Source: Montifringilla adamsi
Taxonomy: Eukaryota; Chordata; Aves; Passeriformes; Passeridae
Direction of reading: 5' to 3'
Length of the DNA: 64,000 nucleotides
Assembly: GCA_017590115.1 (NCBI GenBank)
Contig: JAGGNK010003335.1
Location: forward strand, 248,001 to 312,000
Shown: piece after piece, positions 23,734-36,698 of the stretch
How positions within the stretch are numbered: position 1 is the stretch's first letter
Layout of the letters: each line of letters opens with the position of its first letter
Translations under genes and position numbers: made by a program
Notes under the pieces: model-generated
Told to the model about the DNA's origin: nothing
Database searches by the model: none
Seen by the model: the letters and a program-made list of their open reading frames with translations, nothing else

Positions 23734-25856
23734 GAAATATTGCTCTTGCTGAACAAATGGTGTTTCCTAGCTAGACGCCAGCTCCGGATTGCCTGACAAT
23801 GCACATCTAAGCCTGAGTCATTGCTGGCACAGAAAGCAAAGGAAAGCTCTCAAAAGCATTTGAGAAGTCATGCATGAATGGGAGTTTACTAGCAGGGCAC
23901 AGAGGATTGAACTTTTCTTTCAGACACTTTCAGAGGGGTCTGCCAAGGGGTCTCCACCCTGCCGGGTCCAGCGAGGTGAGCAGAGCATCCCCAGACCCTG
24001 AGCCGGCGGTGCCCGCCGGGCCTGGCAGCGGGCACTGCTCACTCTGCCCCTGCTCGCTGCAGGAGGGTCCTGGCTGCTGCTCGGTGCAAGTGCCGAGACA
24101 AGAGTTACAGCCCTGCCAGGACCTGGGCTCAGCCCCTGCTTGCTGCTCCCCTGGAGCACCTGTGCCCAGCTTTGTATTCCAGAGCTGGGCAGAGATGGAA
24201 ACATTCTGTGTCTTCTGGGAAAATTTGCAGGGAATGGGTAAGGAAGGAAGCGTGTAGGATTTGGGTGGGTGCCAAATAAAGCCTGAAGGAGTGAAGACAG
24301 CCGTGGGCTGCAGGGGTGAGGACAGCCAGGTAATGAAGATGGAGAAGCACTTCACGAGGATGGAGGAGAACAAATTCCATCCTGGTGTTGTCACAGCACT
24401 CTGCATGACCCAGGATGTCTCAGAGAGCCACCCTGGGGCTCAGGGCAGGATGAGGGAGGTGGGGGCTTTTTCAGGGCCACGGGGCAGCTGCAAGTCTTGG
24501 TGCCATGCTTGGAGATCTGCTCTGAGCACAGAGCTTCATGAGGATCCAGGGCCAAAGCAAAGAGAGCTGGAAGTGCTGCAGGTGTAGGTGATGGAGAACT
24601 GAAGGTGGGTGACCTCTGGGGAGGAAAAATTGACTGCAGATGGCAGAAAGCTTGTGCTGTGTTGGTCATGTTAGTGACACCTGCACATACCTAGAGAAAA
24701 TGGGTTTAACCCTGCAGGGAGAAAAGGGGCCCCAAGGCCTCACAGGAGGATCCCTGTGCCCTGAGAATCCCACCTGGGTGAGCCCAGGGTGGTGGGAGGA
24801 CAGGGACAAGGCTTGCTTTATGATGCAACATCTCCCAGCATCTCCTGGGATCATCTTCCAGCAAATACTCCTGCCTTTGGAGCAGCCAGAGGCCCATCCT
24901 GGGCTTTGCAGCAGGATCTCCCAAGATGAGTAACATGAACACTCTGTCCTTGGGAATTGCTTCCAGGGGACACAGGAGAGGAGTTAGAGGAGCCCTGGGT
25001 GCTGCAGCACGTGGGAACTTCTGGCTGGGTGGGGTGTGGGAAGAGCAGTGAGGGTGTGGGAGGCAATGGGGTCCCATCTCTGGGATTCTCCCATCACAAC
25101 CTGCCTGGCACGTGCTCTCCTCACTCCAGCCAGGGCTACTGCCTGTGCCAGGACTGGGCTCCCTCATGCTCTTAGGTTTGGCTGATTATTTGCAATTAGC
25201 ACTAATTAGTGTCTCTTTTGACAGTGCCTTGTCTCTGCTTTCCCCTGCCCCGTCACGCTGTGTGCTGGGCCCGTTTCCTCCTGAGGCAGCTCCACTGCTC
25301 TGGGCAGAGAAGTCAGAGGAGGAATTTGGGGCTCCAGGCTGCTCTCCTGGAGGACCTGCCCACAGGGGCTTCATTGAGGAGGTGTCTGGTGCTGTCCTGG
25401 GGGCTCCCTGCTTTGCTCCAGGTGTGCTGCCCAGGCAGTCGTGGTTGTTCCCCAGAAGCAGATATTGAGAGTGATATTATGGGGTGTCTTTGACCACTGC
25501 TGGCAGAATGGGACTGTGGGGGCACTGCTGGGCCTTTCCCAGCCCCCTGGAGCCATCCCAAGCCCATCAGGGGGCTGAAGCCATAAGGCTGGTGGGCACA
25601 GAGTGGCTGGCACTGCCCCTGGCTCTGCAGGTGCTCAGGGTGTTAAACCCTGCTGGGAATTGGTACAGGAGAGGTCTCAGCAGACAGAAACATTTAAAGC
25701 TGTCCCACCCTGTGCAGGAGTGATCTGGGGTAGCAGTGAGAGGACAGGGTGCTCCTGGGAGAGATGGCCTGCTTCCCTGGAAGCAAGCCCAGGAGAGATG
25801 GAGAGGAACCCTCAGCCAGGAAGGATGTAAAAAACCATTGTGAAAGTAGTACATCA
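23734..25856. other. No gene recognised
   Basis: No recognised exon or repeat between the CTCF-like site and the CR1 fragment at 25.86 kb. Confidence 0.5.
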
Positions 25857-26092
25857 AAGAATCATAGGATCACAGAACATGCTGAGTTGGAAGGGACCCA
25901 CAAGGATCATCAAATCCAACTCCTGGCCTTGCACAGAACACACCAACAATGCCACCCTGTGCCTCAGGGCATTGTCCCAGAGCTCCTGGAGCTCTGTCAG
26001 GCTTGGGGTCATGACCAGTGCCCTGGGGAGCCTGTTCGGTGCCCACCGCCCTCTGGGAGAAGAACCTGGGTTTTGTGAATGCCAATCCAACC
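25857..26092 (-). mobile_element. CR1 LINE fragment
   Basis: It starts 'aatcataggatcacagaacatgctgagttgga' and runs through 'catcaaatccaactcctggcc' and 'gggagcctgttcggtgccc'. This is the reverse complement of a CR1 3' end of another subfamily than the copy at 17.8 kb. Confidence 0.9.
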
Positions 26093-29000
26093 CCTAGAGA
26101 ACTGTCCACTAAACCCACAATATTTTATAGCTGATTAATCTAATAGGCTGCACAGGAAAGTGTTATCACCTCCACGTCCCCAGGCTTGGAGCCTGATTGA
26201 ATCAAACATAAATCTTGCAAATGGATTTGTACTTTTCTCTGGGATTTATTTAAAAAAATGAGCATTTAATTTAATCTCACAACCATTCAATGTGTCAGGG
26301 AGCTCTGGGCAGAATTAAAGTGCATTGCATTTGGGCTGGGGTCATTTTGGTGGGCTGAAGCCTTGGCAGCACGTGTGGTCTTTATGCACTGCTGAGAAAC
26401 CTCCGTGCCAGCCAAAATCAGTTGGGAAACAAAAGGAAGGCCCCGTTCCTGTCAGGAAGTGTTGGGAAACCAGGCACAGGTGATGGTTTTATTTGGGTGT
26501 TGTTTGGTTTGGACACAACTTTGGTGGAACTTTACACTCATGGTTTTGTATGTCTGGTTGGAAGAAGAGCTCAGGACTGCCCAGGAACTACTGAAATCCC
26601 CAAATCCTTTGTGCTTGGCTGGATTAGAGACCTGAAAAGCTCTGATATGTATTTTTTTCAATACTCACAACAGTGTGGTTTGGTGCTTAGTAAATAGCAA
26701 GTCTGTTTGACAGCAGAACTCACAGCAGTTGGCTTCACTCATCCTTTAGAGATGCTGAAATTGGAGAAAAAGATTTAAAAGGCAGAAAAAAGAAAAGGAT
26801 TTTTAAAAAGCTGAAAGGAGGCAGAGTCAGAAAAGACACAGGCACCTTAGGAGAGCCAGATCCAGCTGCCAAAGATCAGGAGGTGAGGGCAGGGAACCCT
26901 GCAGGTCATCAGGGGTTGGAGGGCAAGACCTGCTGGTCTCTGATGTTTGGGAGAGCCAACGCCCCTGGTGACCTCCATCTCCTCTTACCCCCAGCCCAAA
27001 CCTTTCCTTTCCTCTCCACATTTTCCTGGGGCTCCCTGAGCTGAGCTTAGGAGTGCTGGGTTTGCACATGGCTTGCTCAGGATTGCCTGCTAAAGTGAGT
27101 GGAAAACCAGATTTTAAACGAATTTCAAAGCTGTTTAAGCCAAACGTTCCAGTGGGGACATTAGGTGAGAATCACCACATTGTTTTGAGCAGGAAATCAG
27201 CTTTTCTAGAATAGACAGAGAAGCATTTTGTAGCCAAGCTTCTTTGTCAGACACTGAGACTTGGCTCCACCCTGGGCTGCTTGCTGCAGCCTCGTGGAGG
27301 GATAGTCCCTGAGCCCCAGGATCGCCCTGGAGACCTCTTAGGTGAAGGAAAGGTGCTGAGCAAAGGCTTGGCTGGTGAAATATAGGTATGGAGAGAACAG
27401 GGCAGAGGCAGAGCCTGCTCCCTGGGTGGATGTGGTGTCCCCTCCTGACACTGGCTGCTGTCAGAGGGGCTGTAATTAATTACTATTAATATTCTACTTG
27501 AGCTCAAAGCACACGTGCTGGGCATGCACAGGAAGCAATTACTATTATTATTATATGAGTTATTCCTTTCAAAATAGCAGTGCCATTAAAAAAATTGCAG
27601 CTAACTCTGCTTTTCCCCAGGGAGCAGGTCTGTTGAGGGCTCACACGTGTGAAGTGGTCTCTGCTGTGACGTTGCTGCACAGATGGTTTGTATTTTTCTG
27701 AATCATTGATTCCCATTTTGTGTCAAGGATCTGTCTGGGCAGAAGGACCTCAGGGGGCACAACTGGAAAGTGAAAAAGCCAAAAAGCCAGTTCTGTTCTG
27801 ACTGAAGTGGGGCCCCAGCCCAGCTCTACACCAGAGGGGTCCAGCACTCCACTGCCTTCCTCATGCTCCTCTTCCTCAGGCACAGCTTTCTGGAGAGCTA
27901 AGAGGTGCATCCAGCTTCACCCAGCCGTGTGATCTGGGAGTCCCAGTCAGCTCCAGCAGTCCCAGTTCGCAGCAGGGTCTGTGTGTATCTGCCCATCACC
28001 AGGCTCAGGCTGCACCTTTCCAACCACCTGCAGGGGAGTTTGGGAGCTCTGCTCACTTGGCAGGACCTGACCTGCACATGTTCCTGGCAGGACTGGGCTG
28101 AGCCCTAGAGGTGAGCTGGGGTGCTGGCCCAGAAGCCATGAGAAGCCTCACTGGGCACATTTGTGGTATGAAGTGAAAAAGAGCACTAGGAATTTATCCT
28201 TCATCTGGCTTCCTGACTCATCCCTGGGAGACTGAGATTTCCCTTTCAGCAGGGGCTGAACAGCTGGGAGACACACAGGTCGCCAGGTCCCTAGTCCCAG
28301 GTTCATCTCCTCCTCCCCAGAGGGGCTCAGGTAGCAGGTGGGAGTTTAAGGTGTTAGGAGATCTTAGGAGATCTCCTAAGAAGCTCATCAGGCATCCCAC
28401 TGCCCACCATGGCCCAAACCAGGGCAGAAGACCACGCTGTAGGGAGTGAGTCTGCGTGAAGGCCAGCAGAGCTCAGGACACCCTGCCCAGCGTGTGCCCT
28501 GTTCCGTGGCACAGGGAGCTGGTGGTCTGGGAGCAGACCAAGAGACCATGGGAGGTGAGAAGGTCTCTTTCCTGCCTGTTCCTTGTGGCATCTCCTCCCA
28601 GAGTCAAGGCTGGTGCCAGCTGTGTGCCAGCACATGGGCAGGAAGGGCTGGGGGCCGTAGGACTGACAAATGGGGCAGTGGTGGTGCCACCAGCAGTTCC
28701 ACATCTAGGGGACATGTGCCCACAGCTGTTCTGGGGGGATGGACTGGGTAATCCCTCCTGCTTCCCAAAAAGCCATGGAAGGGCTGCTCCTGCAGTCAGG
28801 GATCCTTGTGTCCCAGCACTTGGACAGGGTCACCACAGCCCACGGAGGCACACAGGCTGTGCCACCAGCAGGGCTCAAGGGTACATGTCCTGGTTCCAAA
28901 CAGGATCCTTCATTCACTGATACACTTCCTGGGGCTTCTCCCTCCTTGATCACCTTTCCCAGGTGTTTTGCTATTGCCCAGATGTTGATGCTCCAGGAGC

Positions 29001-29557
29001 TTCTTTAGGATCGTGAATGTTTAGCCCTTAGTAGAGCCATGGATTTTTAAAATCAAAAGGTCATTTCTAGGTCACTGAATAATTACTATTGCTGTCCCCG
29101 CTGTCACTAATTCTATCACAGAGAAGCAGCAGCTTGCTGAGAAATCCCCAAGCTGCAGGCTGAAAATGAAGGGAAATTCACCACAGAAAACGCAAGATTA
29201 GGAGCACTTCGTGCCACAGGCTACTGGAAGGAGAAGCAGGGCCAGGGCACATCAAAGCTGGGCACAGGGATTCCCTTCATCCCTGCTGCTCCCCACATGG
29301 GACTGAGCTCATCCTGCACACCCTGTTATTTCAGAGTGCTCAGCACAGTGAGGAGGTGCCTGCAGCCCCTTCATGCTGTGCCTCCACCACAGCTCTGGGC
29401 TGGGGGTTTTGGGGGCACACTCCTGTCTTGCAGCCTCTGGTCAAAGCACTGTGTTGGGCACAAAGTCTGTGGGGACCTCAGTGTCTGCTGTGAGCCAGGG
29501 CAAACCCTCACAGGTCAGGGGGAACCACCAACTGGAGGGAAAGCTGTTGCTGTTCAT
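26093..29557. other. No gene recognised
   Basis: Apart from the palindrome near 28.37 kb, nothing was recognised on either strand. Confidence 0.5.
28363..28380. repeat. 18-bp perfect palindrome
   Basis: CTTAGGAGATCTCCTAAG is its own reverse complement. It is preceded by an overlapping direct repeat of TTAGGAGATCT starting near 28,354. Confidence 0.9.
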
Positions 29558-29722
29558 GGAGTCATGGAATGGTTTGGGTTTGGAAGGGACCTTAAACTCA
29601 TCTTGCTCCTCCTCCCTGCCATGGGCAGGGACATCTTCCTCTAGACCAGGCTGCTCCAGGCCCATCCAACCTGGCCTGGAACACTCCCAGGTATGGGGCA
29701 GCCACAACTGCTCTATTGCTGA
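29558..29722 (-). mobile_element. CR1 LINE fragment
   Basis: Short reverse-complement CR1 3' end, 'gagtcatggaatggtttggg' through 'catccaacctggcctggaacac'. It is followed after about 15 bases by a 46-base poly(T). Confidence 0.88.
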
Positions 29723-29733
29723 TAGAGTTTTGT

Positions 29734-29736
<3 letters not shown>

Positions 29737-29782
<46 letters not shown>
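29737..29782. repeat. Poly(T) tract of 46 bases
   Basis: An uninterrupted T run beside the truncated 5' side of a CR1 fragment. CR1 elements do not end in poly(A), so the tract is not the CR1 tail. It may be a simple homopolymer or the tail of a minus-strand retrocopy lying to the right. Confidence 0.9.
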
Positions 29783-29783
<1 letters not shown>

Positions 29784-32700
29784 AGGAGCAACAGGATCTT
29801 TCAGCTGCATTGGATTATCTTGGGATAGATTCCCTGATTGGCAAAGTGAGGGGGAGCATCACCAGCTGGTGAGGGCAAATCTGACTTCCTTCAGGGACCC
29901 TCTAAGAGCAGGAATTGCTCACTCTGGGGTGGAGCAGCTCCTCCTGTTCTTGTGGGAGCTCAGCACTACACTGGGCCATTGACTGCCCTTGTGATGGCCA
30001 GGATGTCATTCCAGCCCTCAGCCAGTGCAGCATGCAGAGTGTGGCAAGGTGCTTTTCCATGACCATTCCTGGGAGATGCTCTGCAAGTTCAACCCAAGAC
30101 CAAGATGAACGGCCTCAGCTGGGAATCCTTGTGGGCTGTGAGCTGTGCTGTATGTTACAGGCGTTGTTACTGTCTCACATGGCAGGGAGAGGCACTTTGG
30201 GCATCTCCTGCTTCCAGTTTTAGTACAGTTCAGTCCTTCTGGTCAGTCCTGGCAATGTTTGCTCTGGCTGTGATGGATGCAGGCTGGCTCAGGGAGACAC
30301 TTCTGGGAGGCTCAGGGTGGCAATGTCTGTTGTAGGGTCAGTAGGGCTGAGCTGGGTTCTGCTGCTCAAAACCAGTCCCCTCCTCTTTCCCACTGTGTTT
30401 GTGGCTCTCCCAGGGCATCCTTGTCAGCTCAAGCTCTTCCAGGCATCCCTTGGCACCGAGCTTTGGAGACCGTTTCCCCAGCAGTCCCTGCCTGGGGACA
30501 GGCAGCTGGCCCCGTCTGTGTCCCAGCTTGCCCAGGGGGTGCAGAGCAATGGCTCCCCAAGAGTCATGCTGCCTTTCTCCTTGCCTGGCAGCAGAAATCA
30601 CCCTCTGTCCTTGCCTTGGCTTTTGATTCCCAGTCCAACTTGAATATTGGGGATGTTATAAAATTCCCCACTTTCAGCATCTCTGTATTTTAGACTTGGA
30701 GAAACAAATCCAGGACGAGATATTCAAGTATTCCTTTCACAGTTCCCATGCTCTGCTGGGTTGAAAGGGAAGCTCTTAGAAGATGGATCAAGTTCATGTC
30801 TATGCCTCTTGATTGCAAATATGCATTCCTGGAAATCCAGAGCAGTCTCTCTTCCCAACACCTGCATGGCAGGACTGGGAAGGATTGGGCAGCTACCAGT
30901 TGGCTTTTGAGTCACTTCTCCATGTCAGCACAAGTGGTGGAAGCAGGAAAAATACCTTCTCTGTTTCCCTAGGTCAGGAATGCCACCCTGGGGCATTTCT
31001 TTTTATCTTGAATAACCTACTTCAGCCAATTCCCAGAAAAATCACAGGTTCTCTGCAATGCCAACCAAACCAGCATGGAAGGAATTGCTTTGGTTGGGAG
31101 CCATCCTGTGAGGCAAGGCCAGCTCAGGATGCTCCATATCTGAGTCACTGGAGCATTGCCCTGTCCACTGAAAACAAATTTGAGCAATTACTAACCCCAA
31201 AACTTTCTGACCAGAGCTTTTGTCTGACATATCAGTTTAGTTTTTGCTTTAAGCATAAAAATGAGCAGTGGAGACATGAGAGGCAGTAGGATCAATGCTC
31301 AGGGTTGTTCCTGTGTGCTATAGAGAGAGTGTTGGGTTTGGAGTGGGAAATTAAGCTAAAGAGGAAGTGTTTTCTTCCAAAATAAGGGCCTTTCATGGCT
31401 TGGCAAGGTGTAGAGCAGCTGTTTCCTGCTTCTTCTCAAGCACTCACCATTGGCCAGTGGGTATCAGCTTGGAGAAGCATCTGGCCCAGGTAAGTTTCCT
31501 GATGTTACTCAGACAAATGGAGCCATTTCATCAGTGCTCTATTCCCTCCGAACCAGAAAGCAAATTTCTAGGAATATACTGCTCATAATAACCATGGGCT
31601 AGCTCACAAAGGAGAGAGAGCTGTGTGTAAATATGCTATGCAGAGGAGTAAGAGAGAGCAGAATAATTTCTGGTGGAAACAGTGTGGTCTGATGGGTGAG
31701 CTGCTGCAGTGAAAAGCCCAGGGAGAGCTGGGGTGGTGCTGCAGGCCCACGGATGGATATCTCAAACCTTTCCAAAGCAGCAAGGGAAAGAGGGGAGAGG
31801 GAAGGGGCAGGGGAAGGCTGGGGGACACACTGTCCGTGTACACGGAGCAGGGTCTGGGCTCGCCCCTCCCCAGGCAGCAGAGCGAGTGTGGGGTGGGCCG
31901 GGAATCCTGCCCTGAACATGAAGCGTGAAATCCATGTCCAACAAGAATTTCAGCTAGTGCATAATGTAAGCGCTGGATGGGTTTGTAGCCGGGGCTCTGG
32001 CGCTGAGAGCGCTGAATTAAACATGGGGTGACTCAGCGCTCGTCCGCGCCAGGCTGGGAGCGGGAGTGCGGGGACAGGTGCATTATTGATAGCTTCATTT
32101 CCCACGTTTGAGCGCCCGGGAGAACAGCAGCGTCTGCGGCGCTTGGAGGGGGACACGGTGTGGCCACACTCGGCATTTGCAACGCCTGCCTGCTCTTGTG
32201 CTGCTCCTGGCACAGGGATTGCTGCATCCAGCCTCTCCCTGCTGCCTCTCTCCACCTGCAGCCCCTGCACCCCGGGCGGGAGCCCCAGGGCAGGGCAGCA
32301 CCGGCCCCATCCTCCAGCCCGGGGCTCCAGCGAGCTTTGGGGGCTGCACAGCCGGCTCCCCCGCGGCAGAGAGCAGCCCTTGGGGCTTGGAAGGGGTGAG
32401 AGCCCCTGAATTTGGCTTTGCTGATGATCCAAAGCCTTCATCTGCTTCTGGTGACTGCCCACGGACCCAGGGCCCCTGAGCAGGGGACAGGGCCGGGAGC
32501 ACAGGGTGTTCCAGCAGCCTTGGAACGGCAGGAAGCAGGACCAAGCCTTGCTGGAACTGAGTGTGATAACTCATTACCTCACAGGAGGATGTTCTCCTTC
32601 TATCCCAAAGCTTTATGCTGTAAAACCCCCATTCTGTATCTCCAGACCCCAGTCCGGTGAGCAGCAGCGAGTGCTGCAGGGCTTTGGGCTCAGAGCATCC

Positions 32701-33559
32701 TGCTGGTTGGGATGTGAAGGGAAAGCCTCATGGAAGAGGTTGGAAAACGTGAGCTAGCACTCCTGTCAGGCCTTGCAGGGAGAGGCGTGGTTTGCCTCTT
32801 CCTCAGAACCTAATTTGAACCACAAGGATGCAGTGAAAAAAAAAAAAAAAACCCCAAAAAAAAAAAAAAAAAACCTGCTTTGGAAGATTTTAAAGAACAG
32901 CACGAACTAAAAAAGCAGCTGCCAAACCAAATTTCCATTATTAAAAATCAGCACTGATAAGAGCCATCTTAGATCAAATAATTTATTTAGTAATTCCATG
33001 TAAACACTTCAGATTTACTAGCAAATACAATGCTTGCTGTTCTTTTAAATAGATCATTCAAAAAATAAGAATCTATTATTAATGGCAGGTTGACTAGAGA
33101 TCTCCATACTACTGTACAATAAGGAATTGGTTTTCTAATGGATTTAACATCTCAATTTTTCTTGTTCTGCATTTGCTTTACACAAAGCCCAAAGGACACA
33201 GGTTTGAACTGCTCCCTGACGATGCCACTGCGGCCCGGGGTGTTTTGGGAAGGTACGCAGGCAACTCCTCCCATCCTGGCATTGGTGTGAGCTGATGTGA
33301 GGGTGGGATGGCAGAGCTGGCGTGAACACTGTTCACAAACACATGCCTTTTCGGTCAGAAAACAGACAGGGAACGGTGGAGAACTTCTCTTTGGGATGTA
33401 TAAAAGCAACGAACTCCATCGTTGGCATTTACTTATCAACACAGCAGTACACATACACGTATCCACAGTCTGGAAAAGCATCCTATGAGCTGGAGAAAGC
33501 AGTGGTTCTGAGGCTTGGTACACCAGTGCACTAAAACCAAAAGAATGATACCTTCTTAC
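29783..33559. other. No gene recognised; GC-rich patch at about 32.0-32.4 kb
   Basis: No exon recognised. A moderately CpG-rich patch at about 31,980-32,400 starts with an AP-1/MARE-like TGACTCAGC at 32,029-32,037 and could be an enhancer. Confidence 0.45.
32836..32873. repeat. Interrupted poly(A) tract
   Basis: Two A runs (16 and 18 bases) separated by CCCC. Confidence 0.9.
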
Positions 33560-34850
33560 ATAGTCAAATGAAAAATAAATATCTTTATTTTCTGCCTACT
33601 TTATTTCAGTTTTCAAATAAATTTTAAATAAATCTGTACAAAGTATACTGTTACAGTATATATTTGTAAGTGAACTGAAATGCCTAAGTGTAACAACACT
33701 ACAAGAAAGCAGTAAAGATTGGCACATCTCTAATCAAGATTAACTTTTACACTCAAAAAATACCAACGCCTGTGAAAACCCTCAAGATATTTTTGGTATT
33801 TTTTATGCAAGTTGTAATGACAGACCAATTCTCCCCTGCCTTGAAAAGAAAATCACTTCTCATGGTTTTCAGAGAACATGAACATCTTTATGATGCTAAA
33901 GGGACACCATCAGGTGAAAAGAGAGAGAGAGATTTCAATTTTTAAAAAGCAAACGCTTTGGTCAAAAATCATCAGGTTTGAGACTTTGTGCACTTTTTCC
34001 GTCTCCCGAGCTGCGGCTGCGGCCGGGCTGGGGCGGGCGGGGCAGCGGCGCTGCCGGAGCCTGGAGCCCCGGAGCGCCGCCCCTGCCCGGCCGCGGGGAC
34101 GGAGCGCTCTGGCCAGGGACAAAAACATCGGGAGAGGAGCTGCTCCCCTTGCCATCCAAACGGAATTCACACGAATGCCACAGGGCTGCATTTTGTGGTT
34201 TCTTTCCCCCTCCCCCCGCAAAAGCCAGAAACTAAAATTGATCTGACAGTGTCCCTTTGCTCAAAATAAAGACTTCTGTGCTAGAGAGGTCAGGTACTGA
34301 AACAAACTTTTTCACAGGGTCAAAGAGCCAGGTACATCTCAAAATTCAAGTTTTCAAATCCAACTGCAGTTATTAGATTAATGAGCTCTCAAAACCTCCT
34401 AATATTTCGTTAAATAATTCCCAACTGGGAACTGGGGATAAATACTACAGATTAAGAGTGAGAGTTTTCTCTCTTAATCTTTCCAAAGATATATTCACTC
34501 AAAGTTTACATGCTGAAAGTTAATCTTACATTAGAATGTAATTGGCTGCAACATAAACCTATAAATGAATCAACTACCATAGATTAAACTCTGTTAAATA
34601 TTTCTAAGTTAATAAAATATTGACAGTATTATAAAATTACAGTATTTACAATAAGAAAAATCTAGACTAATATATACCTTTAACAGATCTCTTCTCCAAT
34701 TTGGGATTGCAACGGAATTATGAATATATGAACAATTTATTAGAAAGTTGCATTGCAATTATCAGGTTTTCCATTAGCGCTAGAGAGGGTGAGCTATCAC
34801 TGCCTTTGGAAAAAAACAAAAAGTGACTTCTGGTGGTGGGGTGTAGCTTT
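33560..34850 (-). other. AT-rich 3'-UTR-like block with an internal GC island
   Basis: AT-rich sequence with no coding potential, ending at the paired signals near 33.6 kb. It is interrupted by a CpG-dense island at about 33,995-34,140. Composition resembles the region directly downstream of PURA. Confidence 0.3.
33584..33605 (-). terminator. Paired polyadenylation signals at the end of an AT-rich block
   Basis: AATAAA hexamers on the minus strand at plus-strand 33,600-33,605 and 33,584-33,589. They end an AT-rich block running down from about 34,800, which again resembles the 3' end of a minus-strand transcript. No coding exon belonging to it was recognised. Confidence 0.35.
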
Positions 34851-36638
34851 TGAGTACCAAACTGGTAACAGGAGTCCTCCGCAAGACGTCTGAAGATAAG
34901 GTAGGACCAGCCTCAACTGCTCAGATTAAGGTTGTATTACAGAACTGCCAGCAATCAGAACCACCCAGGCTGCAAAAGGGGAGGAAAGGTAGTTTTCAGC
35001 TCAAAGTGCACAGCTGGAAGGGCTCCCCTCACTCTGGACTCCAACTAAGGCTGCAGGAGCTCTGATCAGGAACAGCAAAACCCTCAGCTCGGGGTCCTGA
35101 GGAGGAAACGAGCCACGGTGCTCCTTAAAGGGACATGGTTGGGCTGCAGCTATGCCAAAACACTGTTGTCAACCATGTAGGACAAAACCAGACTGGGCAT
35201 TTGAGATCCTCTTGGACTTGCTTTTTTAGGAGGTTTTTTTGGGGGAGGGTCAGGGAATGGCTTTAGTTTGGGGTTTTTTGGGTTTTTTTTTTGCATTTTG
35301 TTTGCTTGGGAGGAAAAATTTGGCCAGGACTGTGCAGTAAACTCATTTTCTATCCCTCATCAGGTTCTCTGTTTCTGGGGTATTACCAAAATGTGTTTGG
35401 GTGGCAAATACTTGTGGGGAAAAGGAGGCTTCATCATTCCCACTTCAATTTGTCTTGGGATAAACCAAAAGCAATTTGAGTCCTTAAAAATTGCCAGCTG
35501 CTTTTGGGGTCTCAGACACCCAGTGATGTCCTTTTAAGGATCAGATCTTTCACTTGCCCTTTTTCCCAGCCTCGGAGGAGGAGTTTACAACGAGTTTAGG
35601 AAGGGCCATGTTCACATTCTTTCCCTCCTCCCCATGTCACATTTGCTTTCTAGGAAAAAAGGGGGAGAAAAGTAAGTTTCAAACTCCTTTCCCACCCTTC
35701 CCTCCCCCGGTCCTGCTCACAGTAAACCAGAAACGGCAGTTTTTAGTGTATATTTTGGGATAAATTATTTTCTCAGTCCCAAGCCTGAAGATGCTAGTGA
35801 GAGACCTACCCGCAGGCTTTGGAGAGGAGGAGCAATTTAGGGGTTTCTACCAGTTCCCGTGGTGGGCAGGTGGGAAGACCTCTGTCCTTAAAAGCAGGAT
35901 TTAAAATGGTAAAAGAATAATTTGTAAACTCAGATCTACATTACCAATAGAAGGCTCTAGGTCCTGTGGGCTCCAGTTCCCAGAGATGCAGAGCAGGAAA
36001 ACTAGAAAGAGAACTTGGTACCTTTCAACCACCTGCTGGGTTGTACTGGGGGGGAGTGGGGAATGAGAGAGACAAAATGCCAACTGACCTTATAAACAAA
36101 GGTATGTTTAGGGCTTCTGGTTTCAGGAATAAACCGATATTTACTGGTAAAAGTCTGCCAAAAAACAAAAACAGAAACACAGGATTACTGGTAAATATTG
36201 GTTTATATGGAGAATTAAAAAAAAAAAAAGAAAAAAAAAGAAAAAAAAAAAGAGATGATAACCTGATCCCAGGTGGGAGCTGAGAACCGACCCATGGCAT
36301 CCCTGCACCCGGCAGTGTCTCTGGCACCTGGACACCTCAAACCAGAAGCCTTGTGTTGAGAGGAAAGTCGTGTTTGTTTCCTTTACTCCCCTTAAACTAC
36401 GTGTTTCTGGATTCCCCCCTCCCTCCTCTGCAAGGCTGGTCCTACGGGGATTTGGCTCAGGAGATGGGAAGTCTGCTTCCAAAAGCACTTGGAAGTGAAT
36501 TTGTACATAATATGGTATCTCAGCACAAGGCTGCTGGGGCCTGAGCCTCAGCTGCTCCCTGAGATACCATAAAATATACAAGACTGAGTGTATATTTTAA
36601 ATAAAGCATTTTCTTGTAAGTGGCATAAACCCATTCAT
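34851..36638. other. No gene recognised
   Basis: Non-coding-looking DNA with an A-rich interrupted run at about 36,212-36,252. Confidence 0.5.
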
Positions 36639-36660
36639 TTTATTTACATGCTTATTTATT
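36639..36660 (-). terminator. Paired polyadenylation signals (two AATAAA, 16 bases apart)
   Basis: Minus-strand AATAAA hexamers correspond to plus-strand 36,655-36,660 and 36,639-36,644. The upstream minus-strand sequence (to about 36,860) looks like a 3' UTR and includes the 52-bp repeat. The transcript it would end is unknown; an IGIP-like gene is possible by synteny but was not found. Confidence 0.35.
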
Positions 36661-36698
36661 TCCAAAAATAGAGTTGGTCCACATTGGACAAGAGAAAT
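36647..36698. repeat. 52-bp exact repeat, copy 1
   Basis: Identical base for base to 41,632-41,683 (direct orientation, 4,985 bases apart). It begins CATGCTTATTTATTTCC and ends GGACAAGAGAAAT. On the minus strand it contains an AATAAA. Flanking sequence on both sides is unrelated to the other copy. It matches no CR1 or LTR piece I know. Confidence 0.95.
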
